Shown in pieces: positions 33,282 through 42,023 of a stretch of DNA of 64,000 nucleotides. Position 1 is the stretch's first letter. Each line of letters opens with the position of its first letter. Source of the stretch: Limnovirga soli. GTDB lineage: Bacteria > Bacteroidota > Bacteroidia > Chitinophagales > Chitinophagaceae. The notes under the pieces are model-generated. The model was not told the origin of the DNA. It searched no databases and saw nothing but the letters and a program-made list of their open reading frames with translations. Where the stretch lies: assembly GCF_013106755.1 (NCBI RefSeq), contig NZ_WHPF01000004.1, forward strand, positions 310,001-374,000. The letters run 5' to 3'. The position numbers were made by a program, and so were the translations under genes.

Positions 33282-34691
33282 ATGTTACACCTTAATATAG
33301 CAAAAGTTTCTAAAAAATCATCGTTGCTAACCATACTACTACTTACTGTTTTAGTTGCTTTTACTGGCTGTAAAAAAGAGTTTGAAAGCACATTTAAAAC
33401 AAATTTGCCTGTAGCCTATATGGGGGACAATGTAAAAGCTGGAATAACAGGTAAGCCCAATATTATATTGGTACTTGCCAACGATTTTGGTTTTGAATTA
33501 CCCACTTACAATGGTGGCCAATCATACAGTACGCCTAATTTAGATGCCATGGCAGGTAACGGTATGTTTTTTCAACAAGCCTATAATCATCCTGATGGTT
33601 CTCCTTCCAGGATTGCAACCTTAACAGGAAAATACAATTTTAGAAATTTTTTATACTGGGGCTATTTACCTCCCGATCAAAAAACATTGGGCAATATGCT
33701 GCAGGATGTAGGTTATAAAACCTGTTTTGCCGGTAAATGGCAATTAGATGGTGCAGATACCCGTATTCGCAGCGCCGGTTTCGACCAATACCTTGTATAT
33801 CTGCCTGATGGCAAAGGCCAACGTGTTAACAGGTATAAAAGTCCACAGCTATATTCAAATGGGGCTTATTTACGTGCAAGTCAGGTACAGGGTAAATACT
33901 CAGAAGATTTATTATTCAATTTCATGAGTAATTTTATTGATTCCAGTAAAAACAATTCCTTCTTTGCTGTTTATGCCACATTACTGCCGGCACAACCATG
34001 GGTGCCTACACCAGATAATCCTGATTATGCAGCATGGGATCCGGCAAACGACAACAGGCTTTCCAACAAAACCAAATATTACCCCGGTATGGTAAATTAC
34101 CTGGATAAAAATATTGGTAAAATTGTACAAAAACTACAGGCCGCAGGTGTGGCACAAAATACGGTTATACTGTACACTTCAGCTACCCAAACCGATAGCC
34201 GTATAGTTTCTAAATGGAGGGGACAAAAAATACAGGGTACCAAAACCAATACATTTAAATATGGTACCAATATACCTTTATTGGCATACTGGCCCGGCCA
34301 TATTTTACCTGGGCAAACCTCTCAAACATTAATAGATTTTACTGATTTTATGCCAACGCTGGCAGATATAGCTCAAATTCCTGTACCTACCACATACGGT
34401 ACTTTAGACGGTACCAGTTTTTATGATAATATGTTAGGCATAACAGGTAAAAACCGCGATTGGGTATTTTGCCAATGGGATAATAACCCCATTGATAATG
34501 TGCCTGTAGAAAGGTATATAAACGATGCAGAATTGAAATTATACGATACGGTGGGTGTAGGTAATGGCAAATTTTACAATATTGCTGTGGATCCTTACGA
34601 GAAAAGCCCAATTCCCGATAGCCAGTTAACGCCAACCCAATTGGCCCGTAAAGCCTATTTTAGAAGCGTTTTAGATACTTTGCATAAATAG
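33282..34691 (+). CDS. Catalytically degenerate sulfatase-fold lipoprotein (pseudoenzyme)
   Basis: A 469-residue lipoprotein (lipobox AFTGC) that aligns along its whole length with the sulfatase upstream (shared NGGQSY, TGKYNFRN, GKWQLDGA, LIDFTDFMPTLADIAQIP). The key residues are gone: the formylglycine Cys is Gly106 (DGSPSR), the first metal Asp is Asn67 (ANDFG), the metal D-N pair is A301-T302, and the His of SHSP is replaced (PAQP). The reading frame is intact with no stop or frameshift, so the protein is probably made and used as a non-enzymatic glycan binder. Ends at a strong terminator. Confidence 0.88.
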   Translation: MLHLNIAKVSKKSSLLTILLLTVLVAFTGCKKEFESTFKTNLPVAYMGDNVKAGITGKPNIILVLANDFGFELPTYNGGQSYSTPNLDAMAGNGMFFQQAYNHPDGSPSRIATLTGKYNFRNFLYWGYLPPDQKTLGNMLQDVGYKTCFAGKWQLDGADTRIRSAGFDQYLVYLPDGKGQRVNRYKSPQLYSNGAYLRASQVQGKYSEDLLFNFMSNFIDSSKNNSFFAVYATLLPAQPWVPTPDNPDYAAWDPANDNRLSNKTKYYPGMVNYLDKNIGKIVQKLQAAGVAQNTVILYTSATQTDSRIVSKWRGQKIQGTKTNTFKYGTNIPLLAYWPGHILPGQTSQTLIDFTDFMPTLADIAQIPVPTTYGTLDGTSFYDNMLGITGKNRDWVFCQWDNNPIDNVPVERYINDAELKLYDTVGVGNGKFYNIAVDPYEKSPIPDSQLTPTQLARKAYFRSVLDTLHK

Positions 34692-34718
34692 CAATCGCAT
34701 TATTTAATTATATTAAAA

Positions 34719-34746
34719 AGCTTACCCAAACAGGTAAGCTTTTTTT
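34719..34746 (+). terminator. Intrinsic terminator after the sulfatase pair
   Basis: Stem AGCTTACC (34719-34726) / GGTAAGCT (34733-34740) with a six-base loop, flanked by A and T runs. Confidence 0.9.
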
Positions 34747-34771
34747 ATGGGCCCAACTTATGGTATTCATA

Positions 34772-34800
34772 GCATCGCCACTTGCGTCGCACTCTTGTAC
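34772..34800 (-). repeat. Dispersed extragenic repeat, copy 16 (core A, -)
   Basis: GCATCGCCA tail then CTTGCGTCGCACTCTTGTAC; 26 bases beyond the preceding T-tract. Pairs with copy 17 around the response regulator gene. Confidence 0.9.
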
Positions 34801-34920
34801 GTTCTGCATTCATGGCACCAAAACAGCCCAATAATACCTAAAACGGCAAAATAAAAGCTGCCGGTATTTACCCGCAGCTTATGGCTCACGCTTGAGTTTA
34901 CATATGAAATGCAACCTATA

Positions 34921-35346
34921 TTAACAGGCAATTTCTCTAAAATATGGCCGGCGATCGGTAAAGGTTTGCATATGGTTTTTTTGTAAAAATGGTTTGGTTA
35001 AATACCCTGTAACCTCCGGTATGGCTGCGGCTTTTGAAATATCAGCCTCATCAATAGAGGAAGACAAAATGTATACTTTTACATTGTTTTTTACATTTTC
35101 ATTTAAAAGCGAAAACGCTTTCATAAACTCCCAGCCATCCATGCCAGGCATATTAATATCCAACAATAAGGTTGTTGTGGTGGCCATATCAGCATCGAAA
35201 TCGGTTTTTAAATAATTTAACGCGGCTTCCGGTTTTTCGTAAGCTTTTGTGTTACTGATGCCATAGGTTTTTTCTATGGTTAATTTACAAATCAGATTAC
35301 TGGTAGGATCGTCATCCACAAGAATGAATTGAAAAGGAGGTTTCAT
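34921..35346 (-). CDS. Single-domain response regulator (CheY-like)
   Basis: A 141-residue receiver domain without an output domain: acidic pocket VDDDPTSN, phospho-acceptor Asp in LLLDINMPGMDGWEF, the Thr/Ser segment ILSSSIDEAD and the Lys in YLTKPF. Proteins of this type act as phospho-relays or bind partner kinases. No kinase is adjacent; the multi-PAS kinase at 54-57 kb is a possible but unproven partner. ATG at 35346. Confidence 0.9.
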   Translation of the reverse strand: MKPPFQFILVDDDPTSNLICKLTIEKTYGISNTKAYEKPEAALNYLKTDFDADMATTTTLLLDINMPGMDGWEFMKAFSLLNENVKNNVKVYILSSSIDEADISKAAAIPEVTGYLTKPFLQKNHMQTFTDRRPYFREIAC

Positions 35347-35846
35347 TGTAGTATATTTTTAGGTGAGCAATAAAAGCGACAACAATTTGAAAAGGCAGCA
35401 AAATGATGTAAAAGAAATTCCTGACTTAAAGTAAAATCCGGTCGGTATTTTTGGCAGCCTGCAAACTATTTTTAGACCCTGTTTGTAACCCAAAAACCAA
35501 ATAAGAAATCAATTAATAGGTAGCTGTTGAGATGTTAGAATGTAATCTTTACCATCTTCTTTAAAATTAGTTTATTTTCTAATGAACAGCGCACTATTTT
35601 TTGTTATACTTATGTTTTTTAACAATAACAATGTTCGAAGTTTTGGTAAATTATTTTTATGATGTAAGTCAATAGGGACAGGCATTGTGTATGATTTTTA
35701 TCAATCCGAAGTAGAAATAAAATAACTTTTACAGCATACGTTTAAACATTGGTTAGCTGCGAATGAGAAATTGTTGTTTTGCCAGCGCAAATTTTCTTGA
35801 ATTATTACCAGAATAATGCCTTTTGTAGCTGCCATAAAACTGGAAC

Positions 35847-35875
35847 GTTCAAGAGTGCGACGCAAGCGGCGATGC
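35847..35875 (+). repeat. Dispersed extragenic repeat, copy 17 (core A, +)
   Basis: gttcaagagtgcgacgcaag then CGGCGATGCC; the best example of the full unit, with GCTGCCATAAAAC on the left and AGACTGG on the right, about 75 bases in total. Confidence 0.92.
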
Positions 35876-35934
35876 CATACGTTACCAAAGACTGGTCCAT
35901 AAAAATATTTATTGAGTTGTTGACGTAGGTACAA

Positions 35935-35968
35935 ATAAAAACAGCGACAATTCTTGCCGCTGTTTTAT
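35935..35968 (-). terminator. Probable terminator of the PafA-like phosphatase gene
   Basis: Eleven-base stem ATAAAACAGCG / CGCTGTTTTAT with a twelve-base loop. On the minus strand it is followed by a T-rich stretch. Confidence 0.6.
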
Positions 35969-35981
35969 ATAAAATTATTGA

Positions 35982-37631
35982 CTATTTTTTTATTACTTCT
36001 TCAATAACATGACCTACGCAACCACTGGGCATTTGAATATGTAGCAAGGCCGCCAGTGTAGACGCAATATCCGTCATATATGTTTCCCTGTTGGTGGCAC
36101 CATGTTTTATACCCCAACCATACCAAAGTAATGGAATATGCGAGTCGTAGGGGTTCCATAAACCGTGGGTAGTACCTGTAGAACCGCCATCATAAAAGCC
36201 AGGCTTTAAAATAAACTGGAAATCGCCGCTTCTTAAGGCATTATAGCCATTAGAAAGCATTTCTTTTTGTTTGGCATTTAGGTTGGCTTCGGCCATTTTG
36301 TTTAAGGCAAAAGCATTGGCAATACCCGGTTGTTTTTTAAGATAGGCTGCCAGCCAGTTGGTTATTTTAACATCATCTAACGAAGCTGAATCAATGGCAT
36401 TATGGTTAAGGTAAATCTGGTAATTATCTTCGGCAAGAATAAGATTATCTACACCAAAAACCTGTTTTAGCTGGGTATTTACTTCCCTTGAATTAAAGTT
36501 GTAAGTGCCTGCAGGAATTTTATTTTCCTTTAAAAAATCTGCAATATGCGCAACACCATGATCGGCTGAAAGAAATACAGTGTATTGCCCTTTGCCAACA
36601 GTGGCATCTAAAAAATTGAAAAATTTGCCCAGTTCTTCGTCAAGCCTGATAAAATCATCTAATTGCTCCCATGAATTGGGGCCAAAAGAATGCCCAATAT
36701 AATCTGGTGTTGATAAGCTAACCGCCAGAAAATCTGTAGCAGCAGATTTGCCCATGTTTTCAGAAATAGTAGCGGCTTTTGCCATTTCTAAGGTTAACGT
36801 GTTTCCGTAAGGTGTAACCGAAATTTTTCCATAGTCTTTACCAACAAACTGAGAAAGATTATAGGGGAAACCTAATTGGTCTTTGCCCAGTGGTTTGCTT
36901 TCGTATGGTTTTTGGTCTTCGGTGCAATAATCAGGATAAACAGCTTTATCCATAGCAATATCCCAGTTAAACTGGTAGAGAGAATCGGTAACTTTTCTGT
37001 TATTAAAATTATTTACCCAGGCAGGTAAAGCGTTCATATAATAGGTACTGGTAATAAAATTACCGGTTTTACTATCGTACCAATAGGCGGCATTGGCTGC
37101 ATGGCCGGCCGGCAAAATAGCGCCCCTGTCTTTTATAGCAACCCCAATTACTTTACTTTTAAAGTTGGTTGCTAGCCTTAATTCATCGGTAATAGTGGTG
37201 GTGTAGAGGTTTTTCGGGCTCATTTCCCCGGCAGTTTTGTTGGTGCTGCCCACTGTACTAACACTGTCATCATCTGTACAATACACCGATTTTTTTAATA
37301 ATTGGTCGTACCAGCTATTTCCCACCATACCATTTATTGCTGGAACTGAGCCTGTATAAATGGAGGAATGGCCAACAGCAGTAACTGTTGGCGTATAGGG
37401 AATAAAAGTATTCTCACAGGTAAAACCATTATTTAGCATGCGTTTAAACCCGCCATTAGCTTTAAATAATTTATTGTACCGGTATAAATAATCCCAGCGC
37501 ATTTGGTCTATAACAATACCAACCACCAATTTAGGTCTGGCTATATCGGCTGCAGGCAGTGTATTTTGTTGGCTATATACAGTATAAAAACTGCAAAAAA
37601 GTAGTAAAATAAGTAGGTGAGTACGCTTCAT
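35982..37631 (-). CDS. PafA-like alkaline phosphatase family protein
   Basis: A 549-residue exported protein with signal peptide (MKRTHLLILLLFCSFYTVYS) from the ATG at 37631. It belongs to the alkaline phosphatase superfamily: the first metal Asp is in VGIVIDQMRWDYLYRY and the nucleophile Thr is in YTPTVTAVGHSSIYTG. STPDYIGHSFGPNS supplies metal ligands and LSADHGVAHI the second Asp-His pair. This arrangement with Thr nucleophile matches PafA of Elizabethkingia, a periplasmic phosphate-monoester hydrolase used for phosphate scavenging. Phosphodiesterase (NPP-like) activity is the alternative. Confidence 0.9.
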   Translation of the reverse strand: MKRTHLLILLLFCSFYTVYSQQNTLPAADIARPKLVVGIVIDQMRWDYLYRYNKLFKANGGFKRMLNNGFTCENTFIPYTPTVTAVGHSSIYTGSVPAINGMVGNSWYDQLLKKSVYCTDDDSVSTVGSTNKTAGEMSPKNLYTTTITDELRLATNFKSKVIGVAIKDRGAILPAGHAANAAYWYDSKTGNFITSTYYMNALPAWVNNFNNRKVTDSLYQFNWDIAMDKAVYPDYCTEDQKPYESKPLGKDQLGFPYNLSQFVGKDYGKISVTPYGNTLTLEMAKAATISENMGKSAATDFLAVSLSTPDYIGHSFGPNSWEQLDDFIRLDEELGKFFNFLDATVGKGQYTVFLSADHGVAHIADFLKENKIPAGTYNFNSREVNTQLKQVFGVDNLILAEDNYQIYLNHNAIDSASLDDVKITNWLAAYLKKQPGIANAFALNKMAEANLNAKQKEMLSNGYNALRSGDFQFILKPGFYDGGSTGTTHGLWNPYDSHIPLLWYGWGIKHGATNRETYMTDIASTLAALLHIQMPSGCVGHVIEEVIKK

Positions 37632-37889
37632 AGCTAAAATATTGTTGGGCAAAAGTAAGGTTTGGCAGCTGCTTTTTTTAGTTAATAAAACGTAAACTAA
37701 CCAATGGTGTATAAAAGCCTTTGCCCTTTTTATAAGAATGGGTTACTTTTGCCCCGTTTTAGCAAAAACGAATAAAAAATATTAGCGCTTACTTTAATAT
37801 CAACTTAATCATGCGTTTACATTTTCAAATGGCTTTAAAAGCTTAATCGTTTGCGCTTATTGGCATTAAACTTTTAAATCTCAATCAAT

Positions 37890-39149
37890 ATGGCAGATAT
37901 TTTTGAAAGGCTTATTAAGAATTATGGCCCCATTGGCCAACACAGAGAAAGGGCACATGGATATTTTGCATTTCCAAAGTTGGAAGGTGAAATTGGCAGC
38001 AGAATGATGTTTCGTGGTAAAGAAGTGATTGTATGGAGTTTGAACAACTACCTTGGTTTGGCTAATCACCCAGCAATCCGCAAAGCCGATGCAGACGCTT
38101 CTGCGGCATTTGGTTTGGCTTCTCCAATGGGTGCACGTATGATGAGTGGTAATACCAACCATCACGAGCAATTAGAAAGGGAACTAGCTGAATTTGAAGG
38201 CAAGGAAGATGCTATTTTATTAAATTTTGGCTATCAGGGCATCATGAGTACCATTGATGCTTTATGTGGCCGTCATGATATTGTTGTATACGATGCCGAA
38301 AGCCATGCCTGTATAATTGATGGTTTACGACTTCACCCCGGTCATCGTTATGTGTATAAACACAATGATATTGCCGATTTTGAAAAACAAATGGAGCGTG
38401 CTACTGCTTTAATTGAAAAGCAGGGCCGTGGCGGTATTCTGGTTATTACCGAAGGGGTATTTGGTATGGCAGGCGATCAGGGCAAGCTAAAGGAAATAGT
38501 GGGCCTTAAATCTAAATTCGAATTTCGTTTACTGGTAGATGATGCACATGGTTTTGGTACACTGGGTAAAACCGGTGCCGGTGCAGGTGAAGAGCAGGGT
38601 TGCCAGGATGGGATTGATTTATATTTTTCCACCTTTGCAAAAAGCATGGCTTCAATAGGTGCTTTTTTAGCCGGACCAAGAACCATTATTGATTATATCC
38701 GCTATAATATCCGTTCTCAAATTTTTGCCAAAAGTGTGCCCATGCCCATTGTTATTGGCAATCTTAAACGTTTGGATATGCTGCGTACCATGCCCGAACT
38801 AAAAGAAAAGCTTTGGAGCAATGCATTAAAACTGCAACAGGGTTTAAAAGACAGAGGATTTGATATTGGAAGCACCGATTCTGTAGTAACACCCATTTAC
38901 ATGAAAGGTGGGGTAGAAGAAGCCACCGCCATGGTAATGGATATTCGTGAAAATTATGGCATATTCTGCTCAATTGTAGTGTATCCTGTAATTCCTAAAG
39001 GTCATATTATTTATCGTTTAATTCCTACGGCAGCGCATAACGATGAGGATATTGAACGCACCTTGATTGCCTTCAGCGAAACAAAGGCCAAATTAGATTC
39101 CGGTGCCTATAAAGTAGAAGCCATTCCCGATATGGCTGATGCCAGATAA
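37890..39149 (+). CDS. Alpha-oxoamine synthase family PLP enzyme (serine palmitoyltransferase / KBL-like)
   Basis: A 419-residue fold-type I PLP enzyme. VWSLNNYLGL near residue 50 and GARMMSGNTNHHEQLE are family motifs, VDDAHGFGTLG carries the PLP Asp and His, and the Schiff-base Lys is in FSTFAKSMASIGAF. The family condenses an amino acid with an acyl-CoA: serine palmitoyltransferase (sphingolipids, common in Bacteroidota), 2-amino-3-ketobutyrate ligase or 8-amino-7-oxononanoate synthase. Sphingolipid synthesis is the favoured role by lineage, but no ceramide gene is adjacent. Ends with a terminator. Confidence 0.88.
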   Translation: MADIFERLIKNYGPIGQHRERAHGYFAFPKLEGEIGSRMMFRGKEVIVWSLNNYLGLANHPAIRKADADASAAFGLASPMGARMMSGNTNHHEQLERELAEFEGKEDAILLNFGYQGIMSTIDALCGRHDIVVYDAESHACIIDGLRLHPGHRYVYKHNDIADFEKQMERATALIEKQGRGGILVITEGVFGMAGDQGKLKEIVGLKSKFEFRLLVDDAHGFGTLGKTGAGAGEEQGCQDGIDLYFSTFAKSMASIGAFLAGPRTIIDYIRYNIRSQIFAKSVPMPIVIGNLKRLDMLRTMPELKEKLWSNALKLQQGLKDRGFDIGSTDSVVTPIYMKGGVEEATAMVMDIRENYGIFCSIVVYPVIPKGHIIYRLIPTAAHNDEDIERTLIAFSETKAKLDSGAYKVEAIPDMADAR

Positions 39150-39186
39150 ATTTTTGTAGCCAGGCATAGGAAATGCTTTTGTACTA

Positions 39187-39208
39187 TACTTGCGTCGCAC
39201 ACTTGTAC
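39187..39208 (-). repeat. Dispersed extragenic repeat, copy 18 (core A, -)
   Basis: TACTTGCGTCGCACACTTGTAC. It lies between the gene stop at 39149 and the terminator at 39264, so here the repeat is inside the 3' untranslated region. Confidence 0.9.
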
Positions 39209-39263
39209 CGCAACAAATACAGCAGCATATAACAGCCGATACCTATAAAATATATTTTTTCCA

Positions 39264-39295
39264 CAGCTGTTTCCCAAAAAGGAAGCAGCTGTTTT
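39264..39295 (+). terminator. Intrinsic terminator after the alpha-oxoamine synthase
   Basis: Eleven-base stem CAGCTGTTTCC (39264-39274) / GGAAGCAGCTG (39281-39291) with one T-G pair, then TTTT. It overlaps the stop codon of the convergent gene. Confidence 0.75.
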
Positions 39296-40433
39296 ATTTG
39301 TTGCTTAGTACAAGATATTCCAGCAATAAAGCATCGTTATATGCAGGGCAATAATGATAATACAAGCCTAGCCCTTTTTGGGTGGCATATTTGCGTAAGG
39401 TGTTACCAAAATATGATGGGATATTGCCTGTAAAAAAAGCAAAATCATTTTGTTCTAATATGGTAAAAGTGGGTATTTCAAAAGTGGGCACCTTATAGCC
39501 CCATTTTATTAAGGTACTGCTCAGCATTATTTTCTCCACAGGGTTTTTAGTGGTAGCCCAAATAATAGCTGCATCAGTAACTAAAGTTGTTTTTAAGGCT
39601 TCCAAAGCAGGTATGGGTTTTATGGCCATTAACCTGGCGATATGGTATAAAATAATAGATGTTTTACCATAATATGGCGATACATAAATGGCTTCATTTT
39701 TATAATAGCCTTCGGTGATAGTTTTGGTAATTAGCTCCAAACTGGCAGAGTCGGCTTTGGTCCAGGTTAGTTTATTTTCCTGTACAAATGATAGTACATT
39801 ACACAATACACTAACATCAAAAATTACGGGTAGTTTTTTGCCAAACCAGGTAGAGTAGGCAGGATAATTATTCAGGGTTGGCAGTACTGATCTTAATTCG
39901 TTAGTGCCATTATTGGTGTAATCCTGCATTACTGTATGTATGGCTGCCGCCGCAGAATCGCTAACATCTTGTGCCCACAAACTAAACACAGTATCATCCA
40001 TATCATCGGGTAAGGTAACATGCTTATTAAAAGGATTTAATAACCCGGTGTAGGGGTATTCAAATGCACTATCTGTGCGCCAGAAATTATAGGTATTTCT
40101 TCCTTTTTGATTAATAAAATGCGCATAGAGTGGTCTGGCTTTTTGTTCTATGCTGTCAATAATGGTTTTATTGTTGTTGCTAAGGTATGGTTTGATATTT
40201 TTTAGGGTAAAGCTGATTAAAGCATTGTAAAAAATATTATTATCTTTTTTGGTTGAACTATATACTTCTTTACTGCTAATATAAGAAGGGAAAATACCCG
40301 GAAGAAAAAAGGCGTCTTGTTGCACCTGTTGCTGGCTAATACGATGCAACAACGCTGTTATTAATTCAGGCGATTGTGCTGTAGCCGATATACTTGCCAG
40401 AGAAAGAATAATAAATACAATTATGTTTTTCAT
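39294..40433 (-). CDS. Exported protein of unknown function
   Basis: A 379-residue protein whose ATG at 40433 gives MKNIIVFIILSLASISATAQ, a clean signal peptide. The frame continues open to 40541 but passes through repeat copy 19, so that part is not coding. The mature protein is mostly helical with conserved-looking stretches NFWRTDSAFEYPYTG and LPDDMDDTVFSLWAQDVSDS, the latter rich in acidic residues. I do not recognise the family. Inverted repeat copies 18 and 19 lie on either side. Confidence 0.7.
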   Translation of the reverse strand: MKNIIVFIILSLASISATAQSPELITALLHRISQQQVQQDAFFLPGIFPSYISSKEVYSSTKKDNNIFYNALISFTLKNIKPYLSNNNKTIIDSIEQKARPLYAHFINQKGRNTYNFWRTDSAFEYPYTGLLNPFNKHVTLPDDMDDTVFSLWAQDVSDSAAAAIHTVMQDYTNNGTNELRSVLPTLNNYPAYSTWFGKKLPVIFDVSVLCNVLSFVQENKLTWTKADSASLELITKTITEGYYKNEAIYVSPYYGKTSIILYHIARLMAIKPIPALEALKTTLVTDAAIIWATTKNPVEKIMLSSTLIKWGYKVPTFEIPTFTILEQNDFAFFTGNIPSYFGNTLRKYATQKGLGLYYHYCPAYNDALLLEYLVLSNK

Positions 40434-40510
40434 GTGCTTTTCAAAGTAACTACATATTCTGTAATTTTTTGTGTTGTATGATCTTGTTAACAGTTGCCAT
40501 GGTTGTTGCA

Positions 40511-40535
40511 GTACAAGTGTGCGACGCAAGTAAAG
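40511..40535 (+). repeat. Dispersed extragenic repeat, copy 19 (core A, +)
   Basis: gtacaagtgtgcgacgcaag plus TAAAG; left TTGCCATGG and right GCCTGGCAA could pair and close a stem around the core. Confidence 0.9.
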
Positions 40536-40582
40536 TATCATTCATCTACAACAGCCTGGCAATACATTTGTATTTTAAATGG

Positions 40583-40610
40583 CAAAATAAAACCCCTTTT
40601 TGAAAAGGGG
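40583..40610 (-). terminator. Intrinsic terminator of the acyl-CoA dehydrogenase gene
   Basis: CCCCTTTT (40593-40600) / AAAAGGGG (40603-40610); on the minus strand the stem runs into TTTTATTTT. Confidence 0.85.
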
Positions 40611-40639
40611 CCATTCTCATATGCTTAGCATAAAACCAA

Positions 40640-41794
40640 TTATTTTAAAATGCTTCTGCCAATAACTATTCTTTGTACTTCGCTGGTACCTTCGTATATC
40701 TGCGTTATTTTGGCATCTCGCATAAAGCGTTCTACATGGTATTCTTTTACATAACCATAGCCACCATGTATCTGAACTGCTTCTGTTGATGCCCACATAG
40801 CAGTTTCACTGGCAAATACTTTTGCCATAGATGAGCTAAGGGTATAATCCATACCATTGTCTTTTTCCCATGCAGCTTTTAGGCAAAGCAGTCGGGAAGC
40901 CTCAATTCGGGTAGCCATATCGGCCAGTTTAAATTGTATGGCCTGGTGATGCATAATTTCTTTGCCAAAGGCCTTACGTTCTTTGGTGTATTGTAATGAT
41001 CTTTCAAAAGAACCACTTGCAATTCCCAATGCCTGTGATGCAATACCAATACGGCCACCAGCAAGCGTTTTCATAGCGAATTTGAAACCAAATCCATCTG
41101 CCCCAATGCGGTTTTCTTTGGGTACAACCACATCGTTAAACATAATGCTGTGGGTATCGCTGCCTCTAATGCCCATTTTATTTTCTTTTGCGCCCACTGT
41201 AACTCCTGGCCATTTTTTTTCAACAATAAATGCGTTAATTCCCTGGGCACCTTTTGACACGTCAGTTTGAGCCATTACCAGATAAACGCTGGCACTGTTA
41301 CCATTGGTAATCCAGTTTTTGGTGCCATTTAATATATAGTGGTCGCCTTTATCTTCGGCAATTGTTCTTTGCGAAGTCGCGTCGCTGCCCGCTTCAGGTT
41401 CACTTAGCAGAAAGGCGCCGATATATAATTCACCATCTTTTTTACCCTGTGCTAAAGGGAAGAGGTATTTTCTTTTTTGTTCTTCTGTACCATAGGTGTC
41501 AAGTCCCCAGGTTACCAGACTATTATTTACACTCATACAAACACTAACGCTGGCGTCTATTTTACTAATTTCTTCCATAGCCAGCACATAACTAATGGTA
41601 TCCATACCTGCGCCGCCATATTCGGGGTTTACCATCATGCCCATAAAACCCAGGTCGGCGAGTTTTATGATTTGATCATGGGGGAATTTTTGGTGTTCAT
41701 CCCTTTCAATAACACCGGGTAAACATTCCTGTTGGGCAAAATCACGTGCAGCTTGTTGTATCATTAGCTGTTCTTCTGTTAACTGAAAATTCAT
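40640..41794 (-). CDS. Acyl-CoA dehydrogenase
   Basis: A 384-residue flavoprotein of the acyl-CoA dehydrogenase family, the first step of beta-oxidation or branched-chain amino-acid breakdown. Signatures: GAFLLSEPEAGSDATSQRT, NGTKNWITNG and the FAD-binding MQIHGG-like motif (here VQIHGGYGYVKEY near residue 340). The catalytic Glu is in IYEGTSEVQRIVIGR at the C-terminus. Short- or medium-chain type is likely; the exact acyl group is not predictable. Standalone with its own terminator. Confidence 0.95.
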   Translation of the reverse strand: MNFQLTEEQLMIQQAARDFAQQECLPGVIERDEHQKFPHDQIIKLADLGFMGMMVNPEYGGAGMDTISYVLAMEEISKIDASVSVCMSVNNSLVTWGLDTYGTEEQKRKYLFPLAQGKKDGELYIGAFLLSEPEAGSDATSQRTIAEDKGDHYILNGTKNWITNGNSASVYLVMAQTDVSKGAQGINAFIVEKKWPGVTVGAKENKMGIRGSDTHSIMFNDVVVPKENRIGADGFGFKFAMKTLAGGRIGIASQALGIASGSFERSLQYTKERKAFGKEIMHHQAIQFKLADMATRIEASRLLCLKAAWEKDNGMDYTLSSSMAKVFASETAMWASTEAVQIHGGYGYVKEYHVERFMRDAKITQIYEGTSEVQRIVIGRSILK

Positions 41795-41997
41795 AGAGAA
41801 GCAATTTGAGGAGCAAATGTAGAAGAAAGCATTAATAAACTAACAAATGATAGTGTCAAATATTTCTAAATGCAAGTTAAGTTCAGGTAATTATCACTTT
41901 TTAGAAAAAAGTAATCCTTTTTGGGGAACAAAAACCGTTAATCCTTAGAATGTAAGGGGTTCATAAAAGGCTGTTATTAGGTTTTATGATAATTCTA

Positions 41998-42005
41998 TAC
42001 ATTTG
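41998..42005 (+). promoter_or_regulatory. Candidate -7 box (TACATTTG) for fabH
   Basis: Exact TAnnTTTG match ending 12 bases before the first in-frame ATG (42018) and 18 before the preferred ATG. Confidence 0.5.
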
Positions 42006-42023
42006 CGCACCAAAAAAATGCGT

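Larger units (their letters stand above)
35347..35981. other. Long intergenic gap
   Basis: 635 AT-rich bases without a convincing gene. It holds repeat copy 17 and, next to the phosphatase stop, a hairpin terminator. A 77-codon frame on the minus strand crosses copy 17 and is rejected. Confidence 0.6.

Noticed and set aside
35701-35934. 77-codon frame in the long gap before the PafA-like gene
   Set aside because: It crosses repeat copy 17 and has no promoter, terminator or family feature.
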